A stretch of DNA of 32,895 nt from an uncultured Brachyspira sp. GTDB lineage: Bacteria > Spirochaetota > Brachyspiria > Brachyspirales > Brachyspiraceae. The stretch lies in the NCBI GenBank assembly GCA_944392715.1, contig CALXXQ010000209.1, positions 1 through 32,895 of the forward strand. Reading direction: 5' to 3'. The notes under the pieces are model-generated. The model made no database searches. It was not told the origin of the DNA and saw only the letters and a list, made by a program, of their open reading frames with translations. Position numbers and translations under genes: made by a program. Within the stretch, counting starts at the first letter, position 1. Every line of letters starts with the position of its first letter. This document shows positions 23,453 through 31,078 of this stretch, in pieces.

Positions 23453-24537
23453 TAAATATATTTAATTATTTTAAAAATAAAAAAGTATTAATAACAGGTC
23501 ATACTGGTTTTAAAGGAAGTTGGCTTTCAAAATTTTTAATTAATACAGGGGCTAAAGTGTATGGAATATCTTTAAATCCTGAAAAATTATCATTATATAA
23601 TCTAATTAATTTACATTGTGATATAGATTCGTATATTGAAGATATTAGAAATTTAGAAAATATAAAAAAAATAGTATATAAAATTAATCCTGATATAATT
23701 TTGCATTTGGCAGCACAACCTATAGTACTGGAAAGTTATAATGATCCTATAAATACTTATGAAACTAATATTTTAGGTACTATTAATATATTAGAATCAA
23801 TTAGAAAATTAAACAATTTAGAATGTGCTATTATTATTACCACTGATAAAGTATATGAAAATAAAGAATGGATTTGGGGATATAGAGAAAATGATACATT
23901 AGGTGGAGATGATCCATACTCTTCATCTAAAGCATGTGCTGAATTAATAGTCAAAAGTTACAAAAAGTCTTTTTTAAAAGATAAAAATATTGGTGTTGCA
24001 AGAGCTGGTAACGTTATAGGTGGAGGAGATTTTTCTAAATATAGAATTATACCAGATATAGTTAGATCTTTAGAAAAAGGGGTGCCTGTAGAATTAAGAA
24101 ATCCAAATAGTATAAGACCATGGCAATATGTTTTAGATGTTATTTATGGATATTTGTTATTTGCTTATAATTTAACAAATAATAAATACAATATATCTGA
24201 TAGTTATAACTTAGCCCCTATATATACAGGAAATGAATATACAGTAGAAAATATAACTAAAATTTTTATAAAAATAATAGGAAAAGGTATGTATAATATA
24301 AAAACTCAAAAAAACAATAAAGAAAATAATTTATTATTTTTAGATTCATCTTTGATTAGAAAAGAATTAAATTGGAAAGAGATATTTAATACAAAAGATG
24401 CTATTGAACAAACAGCTATTTGGTATAAAGAATATCTAAATAATAGAGATTTATACTCAATAACAAATATGCAGATAAAAGAATATATGCAGAACAGAAC
24501 AGAACAGAACAGAACAGAACAGAACAGAAATACATAA
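23434..24537 (+). CDS. rfbG: CDP-glucose 4,6-dehydratase with repeat-encoded tail
   Basis: The 367-aa product is an extended short-chain dehydrogenase. TGHTGFKGSWLS is the NAD-binding loop, ILHLAAQPIV follows, DDPYSSSKACAEL holds the Tyr-x3-Lys pair, and NVIGGGDFSKYRIIPDIVRS and RPWQYVLDV are RfbG signatures. It makes CDP-4-keto-6-deoxyglucose. The start overlaps rfbF by 19 nt. The natural end is near QIKEYM; beyond it the AGAAC tract adds NRTEQ repeats and stops at 24537. A different frame through the repeat is open for 40 more codons, to a TAA that overlaps the ATG of the next gene. Confidence 0.94.
   Translation: MENLEIINIFNYFKNKKVLITGHTGFKGSWLSKFLINTGAKVYGISLNPEKLSLYNLINLHCDIDSYIEDIRNLENIKKIVYKINPDIILHLAAQPIVLESYNDPINTYETNILGTINILESIRKLNNLECAIIITTDKVYENKEWIWGYRENDTLGGDDPYSSSKACAELIVKSYKKSFLKDKNIGVARAGNVIGGGDFSKYRIIPDIVRSLEKGVPVELRNPNSIRPWQYVLDVIYGYLLFAYNLTNNKYNISDSYNLAPIYTGNEYTVENITKIFIKIIGKGMYNIKTQKNNKENNLLFLDSSLIRKELNWKEIFNTKDAIEQTAIWYKEYLNNRDLYSITNMQIKEYMQNRTEQNRTEQNRNT
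24491..24525 (+). repeat. Tandem pentanucleotide repeat (AGAAC)7
   Basis: Seven perfect units and then AGAAA lie at the 3' end of rfbG. It has the same unit as 941-980 and 30132-30186, but without the 56-bp block and terminator that follow those two. Confidence 0.95.
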
Positions 24538-24622
24538 GTTTATTAAATATTATAATGAAAATAAAGTCAATAATAAAATTGATTTTTATATTCAAAAAGT
24601 AGTTTTTGATTATAAAAATATA

Positions 24623-24652
24623 AGTCTTCTTAAAAATTATATTAAGGAGGCT
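24623..24652 (+). promoter_or_regulatory. Hairpin covering the Shine-Dalgarno of the next gene
   Basis: The arms 24623-24632 and 24643-24652 pair over 10 bp (two G-U pairs). The right arm contains AAGGAGG (24644-24650), the strong SD of the gene at 24658. The hairpin lies inside the alternative rfbG frame that ends at TAA 24656-24658. Ribosomes in that frame would open it; ribosomes in the present frame leave at 24537. Confidence 0.55.
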
Positions 24653-24657
24653 GCTTA

Positions 24658-25761
24658 ATGTTATTAAGATCAAAAACTAAAGAATTATTACAAACTAGAG
24701 AATTAACTAAAAAACAAATAGATAATACAAAATTAAATAGTGAAGAAATGGATAATAAAGCAACTATATTAAAATCTTATCCACAAAGGCTTGTACTAGA
24801 ATTAACTAATGCTTGTAATTTAAAATGCATAATGTGTGGAAGAGATGAAGCAGAGTTTGCTCCTACTGTTTTTAAATTAGATTATCTTAAGAAATTAGAA
24901 AATATTTTAGATAAAATAGAAGAAGTAACATTATTTGGTTGGGGAGAGCCAACTATGCATCCTAATTTTATAGAAATATTAAAGTATTTGAGTGATTTTC
25001 CAGTAAGAAAATATTTTGTTACTAATGGTATGAGATTAGATAAAATAAAAGATGCTTTATTTGATTATCAAGTTGATATTATGGCTATCAGTTTAGATGG
25101 AGCAAAAGCTGAAACTAATGATAGAATAAGATTTGGAGGTAATTTTAATTTAATAGTAAAAAATATAAGGGATATAGTTAAAGAAAAAAAAGAAAGAAAC
25201 TTAAGTTATCCTTATATGAATTTTGTTATGGCATTGATGGATTCAAATATAGAAGAACTTCCTCAATTAATAGAACTTGCTTATGATATAGGTCTTGAAG
25301 AAGTTAAGGGTGTTTATTTAACTGTGTTTACAGATAATTTACTGAATGAAACTTTATATAATAAACAAGATAAAGTAATAAAAATTTTTAATGAAGCTGA
25401 AGAACTATCAAAAAAATTGAATATTAAGTTAAAGCTTCCTTATATTCAAGGTGAAGATATAGCAGGAGATAAATATCATAAAGATTGTTTTGTTGCATGG
25501 AGAGACTTTTTCTTGGCATCTGATGGTTGGGTTAGGCCATGTCAATCTACAGCTGTTAAATTTCTTAATTTTGAAAATTATAATAATTTTGATGACATGT
25601 GGAACGGAAAAGAATTTCAAGAATTTAGAAAAAATGTAAATGATCAAAATAATATGTGTAATGAATGTAAAAGATGCTTTCAATCATCTCATGCCAATTG
25701 GAATAATGAATTATCTTTTATACAAATTAATCAACAATTTGCTCCAGAATGGGAAAAATAA
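24658..25761 (+). CDS. Radical SAM/SPASM enzyme
   Basis: The 367-aa product has the radical SAM cluster C53-x3-C57-x2-C60 (CNLKCIMC) and VTLFGWGEPTMHPNF as the SAM-binding motif. A SPASM-type end follows, running from CFVAWRDFFLASDGWVRPCQ to MCNECKRC, which holds auxiliary iron-sulphur clusters. It has no WWIP tag. It lies between rfbG and rfbH, so it may act on the CDP-sugar or its product, for example by radical dehydration, epimerisation or oxidation; this is inferred from position only. Its start overlaps the end of an alternative rfbG frame. Confidence 0.87.
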   Translation: MLLRSKTKELLQTRELTKKQIDNTKLNSEEMDNKATILKSYPQRLVLELTNACNLKCIMCGRDEAEFAPTVFKLDYLKKLENILDKIEEVTLFGWGEPTMHPNFIEILKYLSDFPVRKYFVTNGMRLDKIKDALFDYQVDIMAISLDGAKAETNDRIRFGGNFNLIVKNIRDIVKEKKERNLSYPYMNFVMALMDSNIEELPQLIELAYDIGLEEVKGVYLTVFTDNLLNETLYNKQDKVIKIFNEAEELSKKLNIKLKLPYIQGEDIAGDKYHKDCFVAWRDFFLASDGWVRPCQSTAVKFLNFENYNNFDDMWNGKEFQEFRKNVNDQNNMCNECKRCFQSSHANWNNELSFIQINQQFAPEWEK

Positions 25762-25781
25762 TATTTAGGGAGATTTAATAA

Positions 25782-27164
25782 ATGGATAGAAATGAAATAT
25801 TAGATTTAGTTAGAAAATATTCTAGAGAAAAATATAATCAAGAAGAATTTATAGAAGGTAAAACATCAATTCCTGTTTCTGGAAGAATATTTGATGAAGA
25901 TGACATAGCAACTTTAGTTGATAGTGCTTTAGATTTTCACCTTACTACATATAGATTTAATGATGAGTTTGAAAAAGGTCTTAAAGACTTTTTTAATGTT
26001 AAATATTCTTTAACTTGCAATTCTGGTTCTTCTGCTAATTTAATAGCTATAACTTCTTTGACAAGTCATTTACTTAAAGAAAGAGCATTAAAAGCGGGAG
26101 ATGAAGTTATCACAGTAGCTGCAGGATTTCCAACAACTGTAAATCCTATACTTCAAAATAATTTAGTTCCAGTATTCGTTGATGTTGAATTAGAAACATA
26201 TAATATAAATGTTGATGAATTAGAAAATGCAGTAACATCTAAAACAAAAGCTATCGTTTTAGCACATACTTTAGGAAATCCATTTAATTTAAATAAGGTT
26301 AAGGAAATTTGTAATAAATATAATTTATGGCTCATAGAAGACTGCTGTGATGCTTTTGGTACAACTTATAATAATCAAAAAGTTGGTACATTCGGCGACA
26401 TAGCTACTTTGAGTTTTTATCCAGCTCATCATATAACCATTGGAGAGGGCGGAGCAGTATTAACAAATAATCCTATACTAAAAAAAGCTATGGAAAGTAT
26501 TAGAGATTGGGGACGTGATTGTTGGTGTGCTCCAGGATGTGATAATACTTGCAATCAAAGATTTACTCAAAAATTGGGTGATTTACCTGAAGGTTATGAT
26601 CATAAATATATATATTCACATTTAGGTTATAATTTAAAAATTACAGATATGCAAGCAGCATGCGGTGTATCACAGCTAAAAAAAGTAAATAAATTTATAG
26701 AAAAAAGAAAAGAGAATTTTATAAAAATTAAAGAAAAATTAGAAAAATTTAGTAAATATTTAATTTTACCTAAAGCTCAAGAGAATAGTGATCCTTCTTG
26801 GTTTGGTTTTCTTATAAGTATAAGAAGTGAAGCTCCTTTTAATAGAAAAGATTTGATAAAATATCTTAATGAAAAGAAAATAGCTACTAGATTATTATTT
26901 TCAGGAAATATAATTAAACAGCCTTATATGATAGGAAGGAATTATAGAGTTGTTGGAGATCTTAAAAATTCAGATTTTATTATGAATAATACTTTTTGGA
27001 TTGGTGTTTATCCTGGTATTAATGATAAAATGATAGATTATACGTATAAAATTTTTTATGAATTTATAGAAGAGAAAATAAATATATATTTGATATATAT
27101 ATTATATATTACATTAAAAGTCAATACTCGTATAAAAATTATAGGAGTATTGCATGATAATTGA
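25782..27164 (+). CDS. rfbH: CDP-4-keto-6-deoxyglucose 3-dehydratase (E1)
   Basis: The 460-aa protein is a DegT-fold enzyme in which His216-His217 (SFYPAHHITIGEGGAV) replaces the usual PLP-binding lysine, the mark of the PMP-dependent dehydratase E1. Cysteines C189, C247, C249 and C257 fit the C-x57-C-x1-C-x7-C iron-sulphur motif reported for this family. With a reductase partner (E3, RfbI) it removes the C3 hydroxyl of CDP-4-keto-6-deoxyglucose. No such reductase is recognisable here. The last 30 residues (about 432-460), encoded by an AT-repeat-like stretch, look unlike the family and may be a drifted end. The gene overlaps the next one by 11 nt. Confidence 0.95.
   Translation: MDRNEILDLVRKYSREKYNQEEFIEGKTSIPVSGRIFDEDDIATLVDSALDFHLTTYRFNDEFEKGLKDFFNVKYSLTCNSGSSANLIAITSLTSHLLKERALKAGDEVITVAAGFPTTVNPILQNNLVPVFVDVELETYNINVDELENAVTSKTKAIVLAHTLGNPFNLNKVKEICNKYNLWLIEDCCDAFGTTYNNQKVGTFGDIATLSFYPAHHITIGEGGAVLTNNPILKKAMESIRDWGRDCWCAPGCDNTCNQRFTQKLGDLPEGYDHKYIYSHLGYNLKITDMQAACGVSQLKKVNKFIEKRKENFIKIKEKLEKFSKYLILPKAQENSDPSWFGFLISIRSEAPFNRKDLIKYLNEKKIATRLLFSGNIIKQPYMIGRNYRVVGDLKNSDFIMNNTFWIGVYPGINDKMIDYTYKIFYEFIEEKINIYLIYILYITLKVNTRIKIIGVLHDN
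27122..27152 (+). promoter_or_regulatory. Small hairpin near the SD of the first epimerase
   Basis: caatactc (27122-27129) pairs with gagtattg (27145-27152). The right arm overlaps AGGAG (27143-27147), the SD of the gene at 27154. It lies inside the end of rfbH, so translating ribosomes would open it; this is a simple coupling device if it is real. Confidence 0.4.
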
Positions 27165-27687
27165 AAAAATTAATATAGAAGGTGCTTATATTATACAAAA
27201 TATGTATATAGAAGATGAAAGAGGATATTTTTTAAGACTTTTCTGTAATGATGAGCTTAAAAAAGTTGGTATTGATTTTGAAGTCAAACAATCTAATATG
27301 AGTTATAGTGTAAAAAAAGGAACATTAAGAGGTATGCATTATCAATTAGCCCCTTATGGGGAAATAAAAGTGGTACGTTGTATTCGTGGAAAAGTATTTG
27401 ATGTTATTGTAGATATAAGAAAAGATTCTCCAACTTATGGAAAAGTTTTTACAGTTGAATTGAGTGAAGATAATGGTAAAATGATATATATTCCTCCATA
27501 TGTTGCTCATGGCATTCAAACTTTAGAAGATAATACTTGTATATGTTATTTCGTTGGAGCTTCTTTTGTACCTGATGCATATGGATATTTAAGATGGAAT
27601 GATCCAAGTTTTAATATTGATTGGCCAATTAAAGATAATATTATTATTAGTGAAAAGGATAAAAATATACCTGATTTTCAATTATAA
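27154..27687 (+). CDS. RmlC/RfbC-family sugar epimerase, copy 1
   Basis: The 177-aa cupin has the RmlC pattern: DERGYFLRLF, VKQSNMSYSVKKGTLRGMHYQ with the catalytic His, KVVRCIRGKVFDVIVDIRKDSPTYGK, then IPPYVAHGIQTL and WNDPSFNIDWP. The family epimerises C3 and/or C5 of 4-keto-6-deoxy nucleotide sugars. In the ascarylose pathway a relative (AscE) acts on CDP-3,6-dideoxy-4-hexulose, which suits the rfbF/G/H context better than dTDP-rhamnose; no rmlA or rmlB is present on the plasmid. Its start lies within the end of rfbH. Confidence 0.88.
   Translation: MIIEKINIEGAYIIQNMYIEDERGYFLRLFCNDELKKVGIDFEVKQSNMSYSVKKGTLRGMHYQLAPYGEIKVVRCIRGKVFDVIVDIRKDSPTYGKVFTVELSEDNGKMIYIPPYVAHGIQTLEDNTCICYFVGASFVPDAYGYLRWNDPSFNIDWPIKDNIIISEKDKNIPDFQL
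27395..27497 (+). repeat. 103-bp identity shared with 27956-28058
   Basis: The central part of epimerase copy 1 is base-for-base identical to the same part of copy 2, while flanking parts differ clearly. The last segment (27634-27665 against 28193-28224) is again identical. This patchwork points to recent gene conversion between tandem copies. Confidence 0.88.
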
Positions 27688-27714
27688 AATAATAAAGAAG
27701 GATTATATTATAAT

Positions 27715-28245
27715 ATGTTAATAGATAAAACTATAATAAATGGCAGCTTTATTTTATCAAATAACTATATAGAAGATGAAAGAGGATATTTTTTAAGAAC
27801 ATTTGATAATAAGGAATTAGAAAAGTATAATTTAAATTTTAATTTAATACAATCTAATATTAGTTTTAACAAATTTAAAGGTATTATAAGAGGATTACAT
27901 TATCAAAAAGAACCATATCCTGAAATAAAAATTGTTAGATGTTTGAAAGGAAGAATATTTGATGTTATTGTAGATATAAGAAAAGATTCTCCAACTTATG
28001 GAAAAGTTTTTACAGTTGAATTGAGTGAAGATAATGGTAAAATGATATATATTCCTCCGTATGTTGCACATGGATTTCAAACTCTTAAAGATGATAGTAT
28101 AGTATCATATTTTTTAAGTTCAGAATTTATTCCAGAAGCATATGGTCATATAAGATATAATGACCCTTATTTTAATATAGATTGGCCTAATAAAGATAAT
28201 ATTATTATTAGTGAAAAGGATAAGAATGCTCCATATTTTATTTAA
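27715..28245 (+). CDS. RmlC/RfbC-family sugar epimerase, copy 2
   Basis: The 176-aa tandem paralogue of the preceding gene has the same signatures: DERGYFLRTF, IIRGLHYQKEPYPEIKIVRC, DVIVDIRKDSPTYGK, IPPYVAHGFQTL and YNDPYFNIDWP. GLHYQ is closer to the family norm than GMHYQ in copy 1. Two epimerases suggest two different 4-keto substrates or two different positions (C3 against C5). The middle and the end are identical in DNA to copy 1, the rest has diverged. SD AAGGA lies upstream. Confidence 0.88.
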   Translation: MLIDKTIINGSFILSNNYIEDERGYFLRTFDNKELEKYNLNFNLIQSNISFNKFKGIIRGLHYQKEPYPEIKIVRCLKGRIFDVIVDIRKDSPTYGKVFTVELSEDNGKMIYIPPYVAHGFQTLKDDSIVSYFLSSEFIPEAYGHIRYNDPYFNIDWPNKDNIIISEKDKNAPYFI

Positions 28246-28265
28246 ATTAATTTATATAAAATAGA

Positions 28266-28294
28266 TTGAAAAACAGTTAAAAATCATATATAAT
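28266..28294 (+). promoter_or_regulatory. Promoter of the aminotransferase/formyltransferase unit
   Basis: TTGAAA (28266-28271), 17 nt, TATAAT (28289-28294). The start is expected near 28301, with SD GAGG at 28328-28331 and ATG 28337. It is one of the best sigma-70-type promoters in the window. Confidence 0.72.
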
Positions 28295-28336
28295 TTATTT
28301 CTATATAGAAATATAATAAAATCAAATGAGGTTTTT

Positions 28337-29461
28337 ATGCATTTGAATCAAATATACTATTCTAAACCATCTATTACACAAAAAGAAGTGGATTATGCTA
28401 CAGATGCTGCAAAGAATGGATGGGGAAGCAAATGCTATGAATATATTAATAAATTTGAAAATATGTTTAAAGAATATTTAGGTGTGAAATATACTATAGC
28501 TACATCTAGTTGCACAGGCGCTTTACATATGGGATTAGCTGCTTTAAATACCGGAGTAGGAGATGAAGTTATAGCACCTGATATTACTTGGGTAGCTTCA
28601 ATAGCGCCAATAACTTATTTAGGTGCTACTCCAGTTCTTGTTGATGTAAATAAAGATGATTGGTGTATAAATATAGAAAAAGTAGAAAAAGCAATAAATG
28701 AAAAAACTAAAGCTATAATTGCTGTTCATATTTATGGTAATTTATGTAATATGGATAAGCTTTTAAATATATCAAAAAAATATAATATCCCAATTATTGA
28801 AGATTCAGCTGAAGCATTGGGTTCTATTTATAAAGGTAAGAAAGCAGGATCTATTGGTTTATTTTCTACATTTTCTTTCCATGGTACTAAAACCTTAACA
28901 ACAGGTGAAGGTGGAATGTTTGCAACTAATGATGAAAATCTTTATAATAAAGTAATAACTTTATCAAATCATGGAAGACGTCCTAATCAATATAAACAAT
29001 TTTGGTTTGATGTTATCGGCTTCAAATATAAAATGTCTAATATACAAGCTGCTATTGGATGTGCACAAATGGAAAGGATAGATGAACTTGTAAATAGAAA
29101 AATAGAAATATTTAATTTATATAAAGAAAAATTAAAATCTCTTCCATTAAAACTAAATTACACACCTGAAAACTGTAGAAATAGTTATTGGATGACTACA
29201 GCTATTTTTGATGATAATATTAATTTTAATAGGGAAAAGCTTTTAGAAGAGTTCAAAAATAATAATATAGATGGAAGAGTATTTTTTTGGCCACTATCTT
29301 TAGTATTTAAAGATAGTGTTGATAATAAAAAAATGCTATTGAAAGAAGAAAATAATATTGCTTATTCTTTATATGAAAGAGGGGTCAATTTACCTTGTTA
29401 TCACGACATAACAGAAAGTGATGTTGACAGAGTAGTAAATTGTATAAAGAATATTTTATAA
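28337..29461 (+). CDS. DegT/DnrJ/EryC1 sugar aminotransferase (perosamine-synthase-like)
   Basis: The 374-aa PLP enzyme has GDEVIAPDITWVASIAPITYLGA, Asp156 in IIEDSAEALGS, which binds the pyridine nitrogen, and the PLP lysine K185 in STFSFHGTKTLTTGEGGM. The pattern around the lysine is most like GDP-perosamine synthases, which aminate C4 of a 4-keto-6-deoxy sugar. In this cluster the substrate could be a CDP-4-keto-(di)deoxyhexose from RfbG, RfbH or the epimerases. Its product would then be acylated by the adjoining formyltransferase, 13 nt downstream. The reaction class is firm; the exact sugar is inferred. Confidence 0.9.
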   Translation: MHLNQIYYSKPSITQKEVDYATDAAKNGWGSKCYEYINKFENMFKEYLGVKYTIATSSCTGALHMGLAALNTGVGDEVIAPDITWVASIAPITYLGATPVLVDVNKDDWCINIEKVEKAINEKTKAIIAVHIYGNLCNMDKLLNISKKYNIPIIEDSAEALGSIYKGKKAGSIGLFSTFSFHGTKTLTTGEGGMFATNDENLYNKVITLSNHGRRPNQYKQFWFDVIGFKYKMSNIQAAIGCAQMERIDELVNRKIEIFNLYKEKLKSLPLKLNYTPENCRNSYWMTTAIFDDNINFNREKLLEEFKNNNIDGRVFFWPLSLVFKDSVDNKKMLLKEENNIAYSLYERGVNLPCYHDITESDVDRVVNCIKNIL

Positions 29462-29474
29462 TTAAGGATATAAT

Positions 29475-30200
29475 ATGAAATTTGGGTTTATCTGTTCAGC
29501 AGGAGGTTCGCCTGTATTTAGTGCTTTAGATATTTTATCTGAATTAAATTATATCTCTAAAAATGATATAAAAATTTTAGTAGATAGAGATTGTGAAGCT
29601 TTTGAAACTGCTAAAATAAGAAATATAGATACTCAAAAAATATATTGGACTAATAAAGAAGAATTTTCAAATAAAGCATCTGAATATTTTTCAGATTGTG
29701 AAGCAGTACTTTTATTGTATTCAAGATTAATAGGTGATGAATTATATTCAAAAATTCCAACTGTAAATATACATCCATCATTATTACCTGCTTTTCAAGG
29801 TAGTAGGCCATTAACTAGAGCATTCGAATCCAAAATTCATTTTTTAGGTGCTTCTTTACATTTAGTAGATGAAACAATTGATGGCGGTAATATGATAGGA
29901 CAAATAATTAAACCTATACCTTTTAATTCATCTTTTGAATACATTAAAAAAATTTCTTATTTAGAAAAAACTTATTTAGTTCTATTATATATAGAACTTA
30001 TAAAAGAAAATATGATTAATTTTAATTTAAAAGAAAAAAAAGTTACTTTTTTATCAAAAGTTAACTTTAATGAATATTCTAATCCGGCATTGAAAGATGA
30101 AAATATATTAAATTTATATAATAATTTTTACAGAACAGAACAGAACAGAACAGAACAGAACAGAACAGAACAGAACAGAACAGAACGTTCTTATATATAG
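29475..30200 (+). CDS. PurN-like N-formyltransferase (probable amino-sugar formylation), repeat tail
   Basis: The 241-aa product has the formyltransferase fold with the PurN catalytic set: N98 and H100 in VNIHPSLLPAFQGS, H129 in SLHLVD and D136 in ETIDGG. The His-Asp spacing of 36 is as in PurN. It follows the aminotransferase at once, so formylation of an amino sugar with formyl-tetrahydrofolate is the natural reading. Known sugar N-formyltransferases more often resemble Fmt, so the PurN type is unusual. The C-terminus is encoded by eleven AGAAC units and stops at TAG 30198-30200, about 33 nt short of the terminator hairpin. Confidence 0.83.
   Translation: MKFGFICSAGGSPVFSALDILSELNYISKNDIKILVDRDCEAFETAKIRNIDTQKIYWTNKEEFSNKASEYFSDCEAVLLLYSRLIGDELYSKIPTVNIHPSLLPAFQGSRPLTRAFESKIHFLGASLHLVDETIDGGNMIGQIIKPIPFNSSFEYIKKISYLEKTYLVLLYIELIKENMINFNLKEKKVTFLSKVNFNEYSNPALKDENILNLYNNFYRTEQNRTEQNRTEQNRTERSYI
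30132..30186 (+). repeat. Tandem pentanucleotide repeat (AGAAC)11
   Basis: Eleven perfect units make this the longest tract by copy number. They end the formyltransferase gene and are followed by the same 56-bp block as at 981-1036. With eleven units the frame stops after RSYI. In the other two frames translation would end at TAA 30244-30246 or in the hairpin loop, both inside the terminator. Confidence 0.95.
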
Positions 30201-30242
30201 TTTATATACTAATTTATTATTTTATAAAAGTCAAGCAGCTGC
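30187..30242 (+). repeat. 56-bp block duplicated from/to 981-1036
   Basis: This is identical to 981-1036 and follows an identical repeat unit. The hairpin loops after it differ, so the copies are not brand new or have been under separate selection. Confidence 0.9.
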
Positions 30243-30276
30243 ATAAACTTTAATAGTTTATGCAGCTGCTTTTTAT
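30233..30276 (+). terminator. Intrinsic terminator/attenuator between formyltransferase and methyltransferase genes
   Basis: The arms 30233-30249 and 30255-30271 are perfect 17-bp complements with a 5-nt loop and a T-rich run. ATG 30300 follows about 24 nt later with AAGGGGA between and no room for a promoter. Confidence 0.87.
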
Positions 30277-30299
30277 TTTAAAATTTAAGGGGAAATAAT

Positions 30300-31031
30300 A
30301 TGCATAAAGATATAGAATACAAATTTCCATTTACTCGAGAAAATGAAAATCAATTTGTAAATATATTAGGATATTATCAAGCTATATCATGTATAGAAAA
30401 TAAATATGGTGAAACATTATTAGATATAGGTTCCAATGATGGTTATATAACTAATATTTTATCTAAATATTTTAAAAAAACTGTAGGGATAGAACCATCA
30501 AAAGAACAATATGAAATTTCTAAGAAAAAATATAAAAATATAGATTTTTATAATAACTTTATTGAAAATTTTGAAAGTAATGAATTATTTGATACAATAT
30601 CTATATTGGCTGTATATAATTGTATAGAAGATAGAGAAAATTTTTTAAAAAGTGCTATTAAATTTTTAAAAAAAGATGGAGTTATAATAATACAAGTATC
30701 TAATGCTGATGCTGTTAATAAAAGAATAGCTGAGTATATGGGGACATTAAAAAATAGATATGAATTAAGTAAATATAATGCAGAAGTTGGAGGAGTTAAA
30801 AAACTATATAATATATATGATTTAAAAAAAGAAATTGAAAATTTTGGATTAAATATTATAAAAACAGGAGGTATTATGTATAAACCATTCACTGATGTTC
30901 AAATGAATTGGTTTATAGAAAATGGATTATGGAATAGTGGATATGGTTGGGGAAGAGAAGGTGTTGAAAAAGATTGGCGTAGTGAATTTTGTAAAGCTTT
31001 ATATGAATATGGTAAAACTTGCCCTGAATAA
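30300..31031 (+). CDS. Class I SAM-dependent methyltransferase
   Basis: The 243-aa product has LLDIGSNDGYITNILSKYF (SAM loop), TVGIEPSKEQYEISKK with the acidic ribose-binding residue, LFDTISILAVYNCIEDRENF and IKFLKKDGVIIIQV. It has no WWIP tag. It lies between two formyltransferase genes and could methylate the same sugar (inference). It is preceded by the SD AAGGGGA just after a terminator, so its transcription depends on read-through from the aminotransferase/formyltransferase unit. Its TAA overlaps an ATG at 31031 that is probably not the real start of the next gene. Confidence 0.85.
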   Translation: MHKDIEYKFPFTRENENQFVNILGYYQAISCIENKYGETLLDIGSNDGYITNILSKYFKKTVGIEPSKEQYEISKKKYKNIDFYNNFIENFESNELFDTISILAVYNCIEDRENFLKSAIKFLKKDGVIIIQVSNADAVNKRIAEYMGTLKNRYELSKYNAEVGGVKKLYNIYDLKKEIENFGLNIIKTGGIMYKPFTDVQMNWFIENGLWNSGYGWGREGVEKDWRSEFCKALYEYGKTCPE

Positions 31032-31078
31032 TGCGCTGTTATTTATATTGTAGGAAATATGAAATAAAAGGTAATTAT

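Noticed and set aside
24416-24673. Minus-strand ORF with repeated CSVLF residues
   Set aside because: Reverse reading of the AGAAC tract over the end of rfbG.
27154-28245. dTDP-rhamnose pathway from the two RfbC-like genes
   Set aside because: No RmlA, RmlB or RmlD is present on the circle, while rfbF, rfbG and rfbH point to CDP-linked sugars.
31031-31078. ATG 31031 as start of the second formyltransferase
   Set aside because: It overlaps the previous stop, but the extra 16 residues do not match the paralogue and a better SD precedes ATG 31079.
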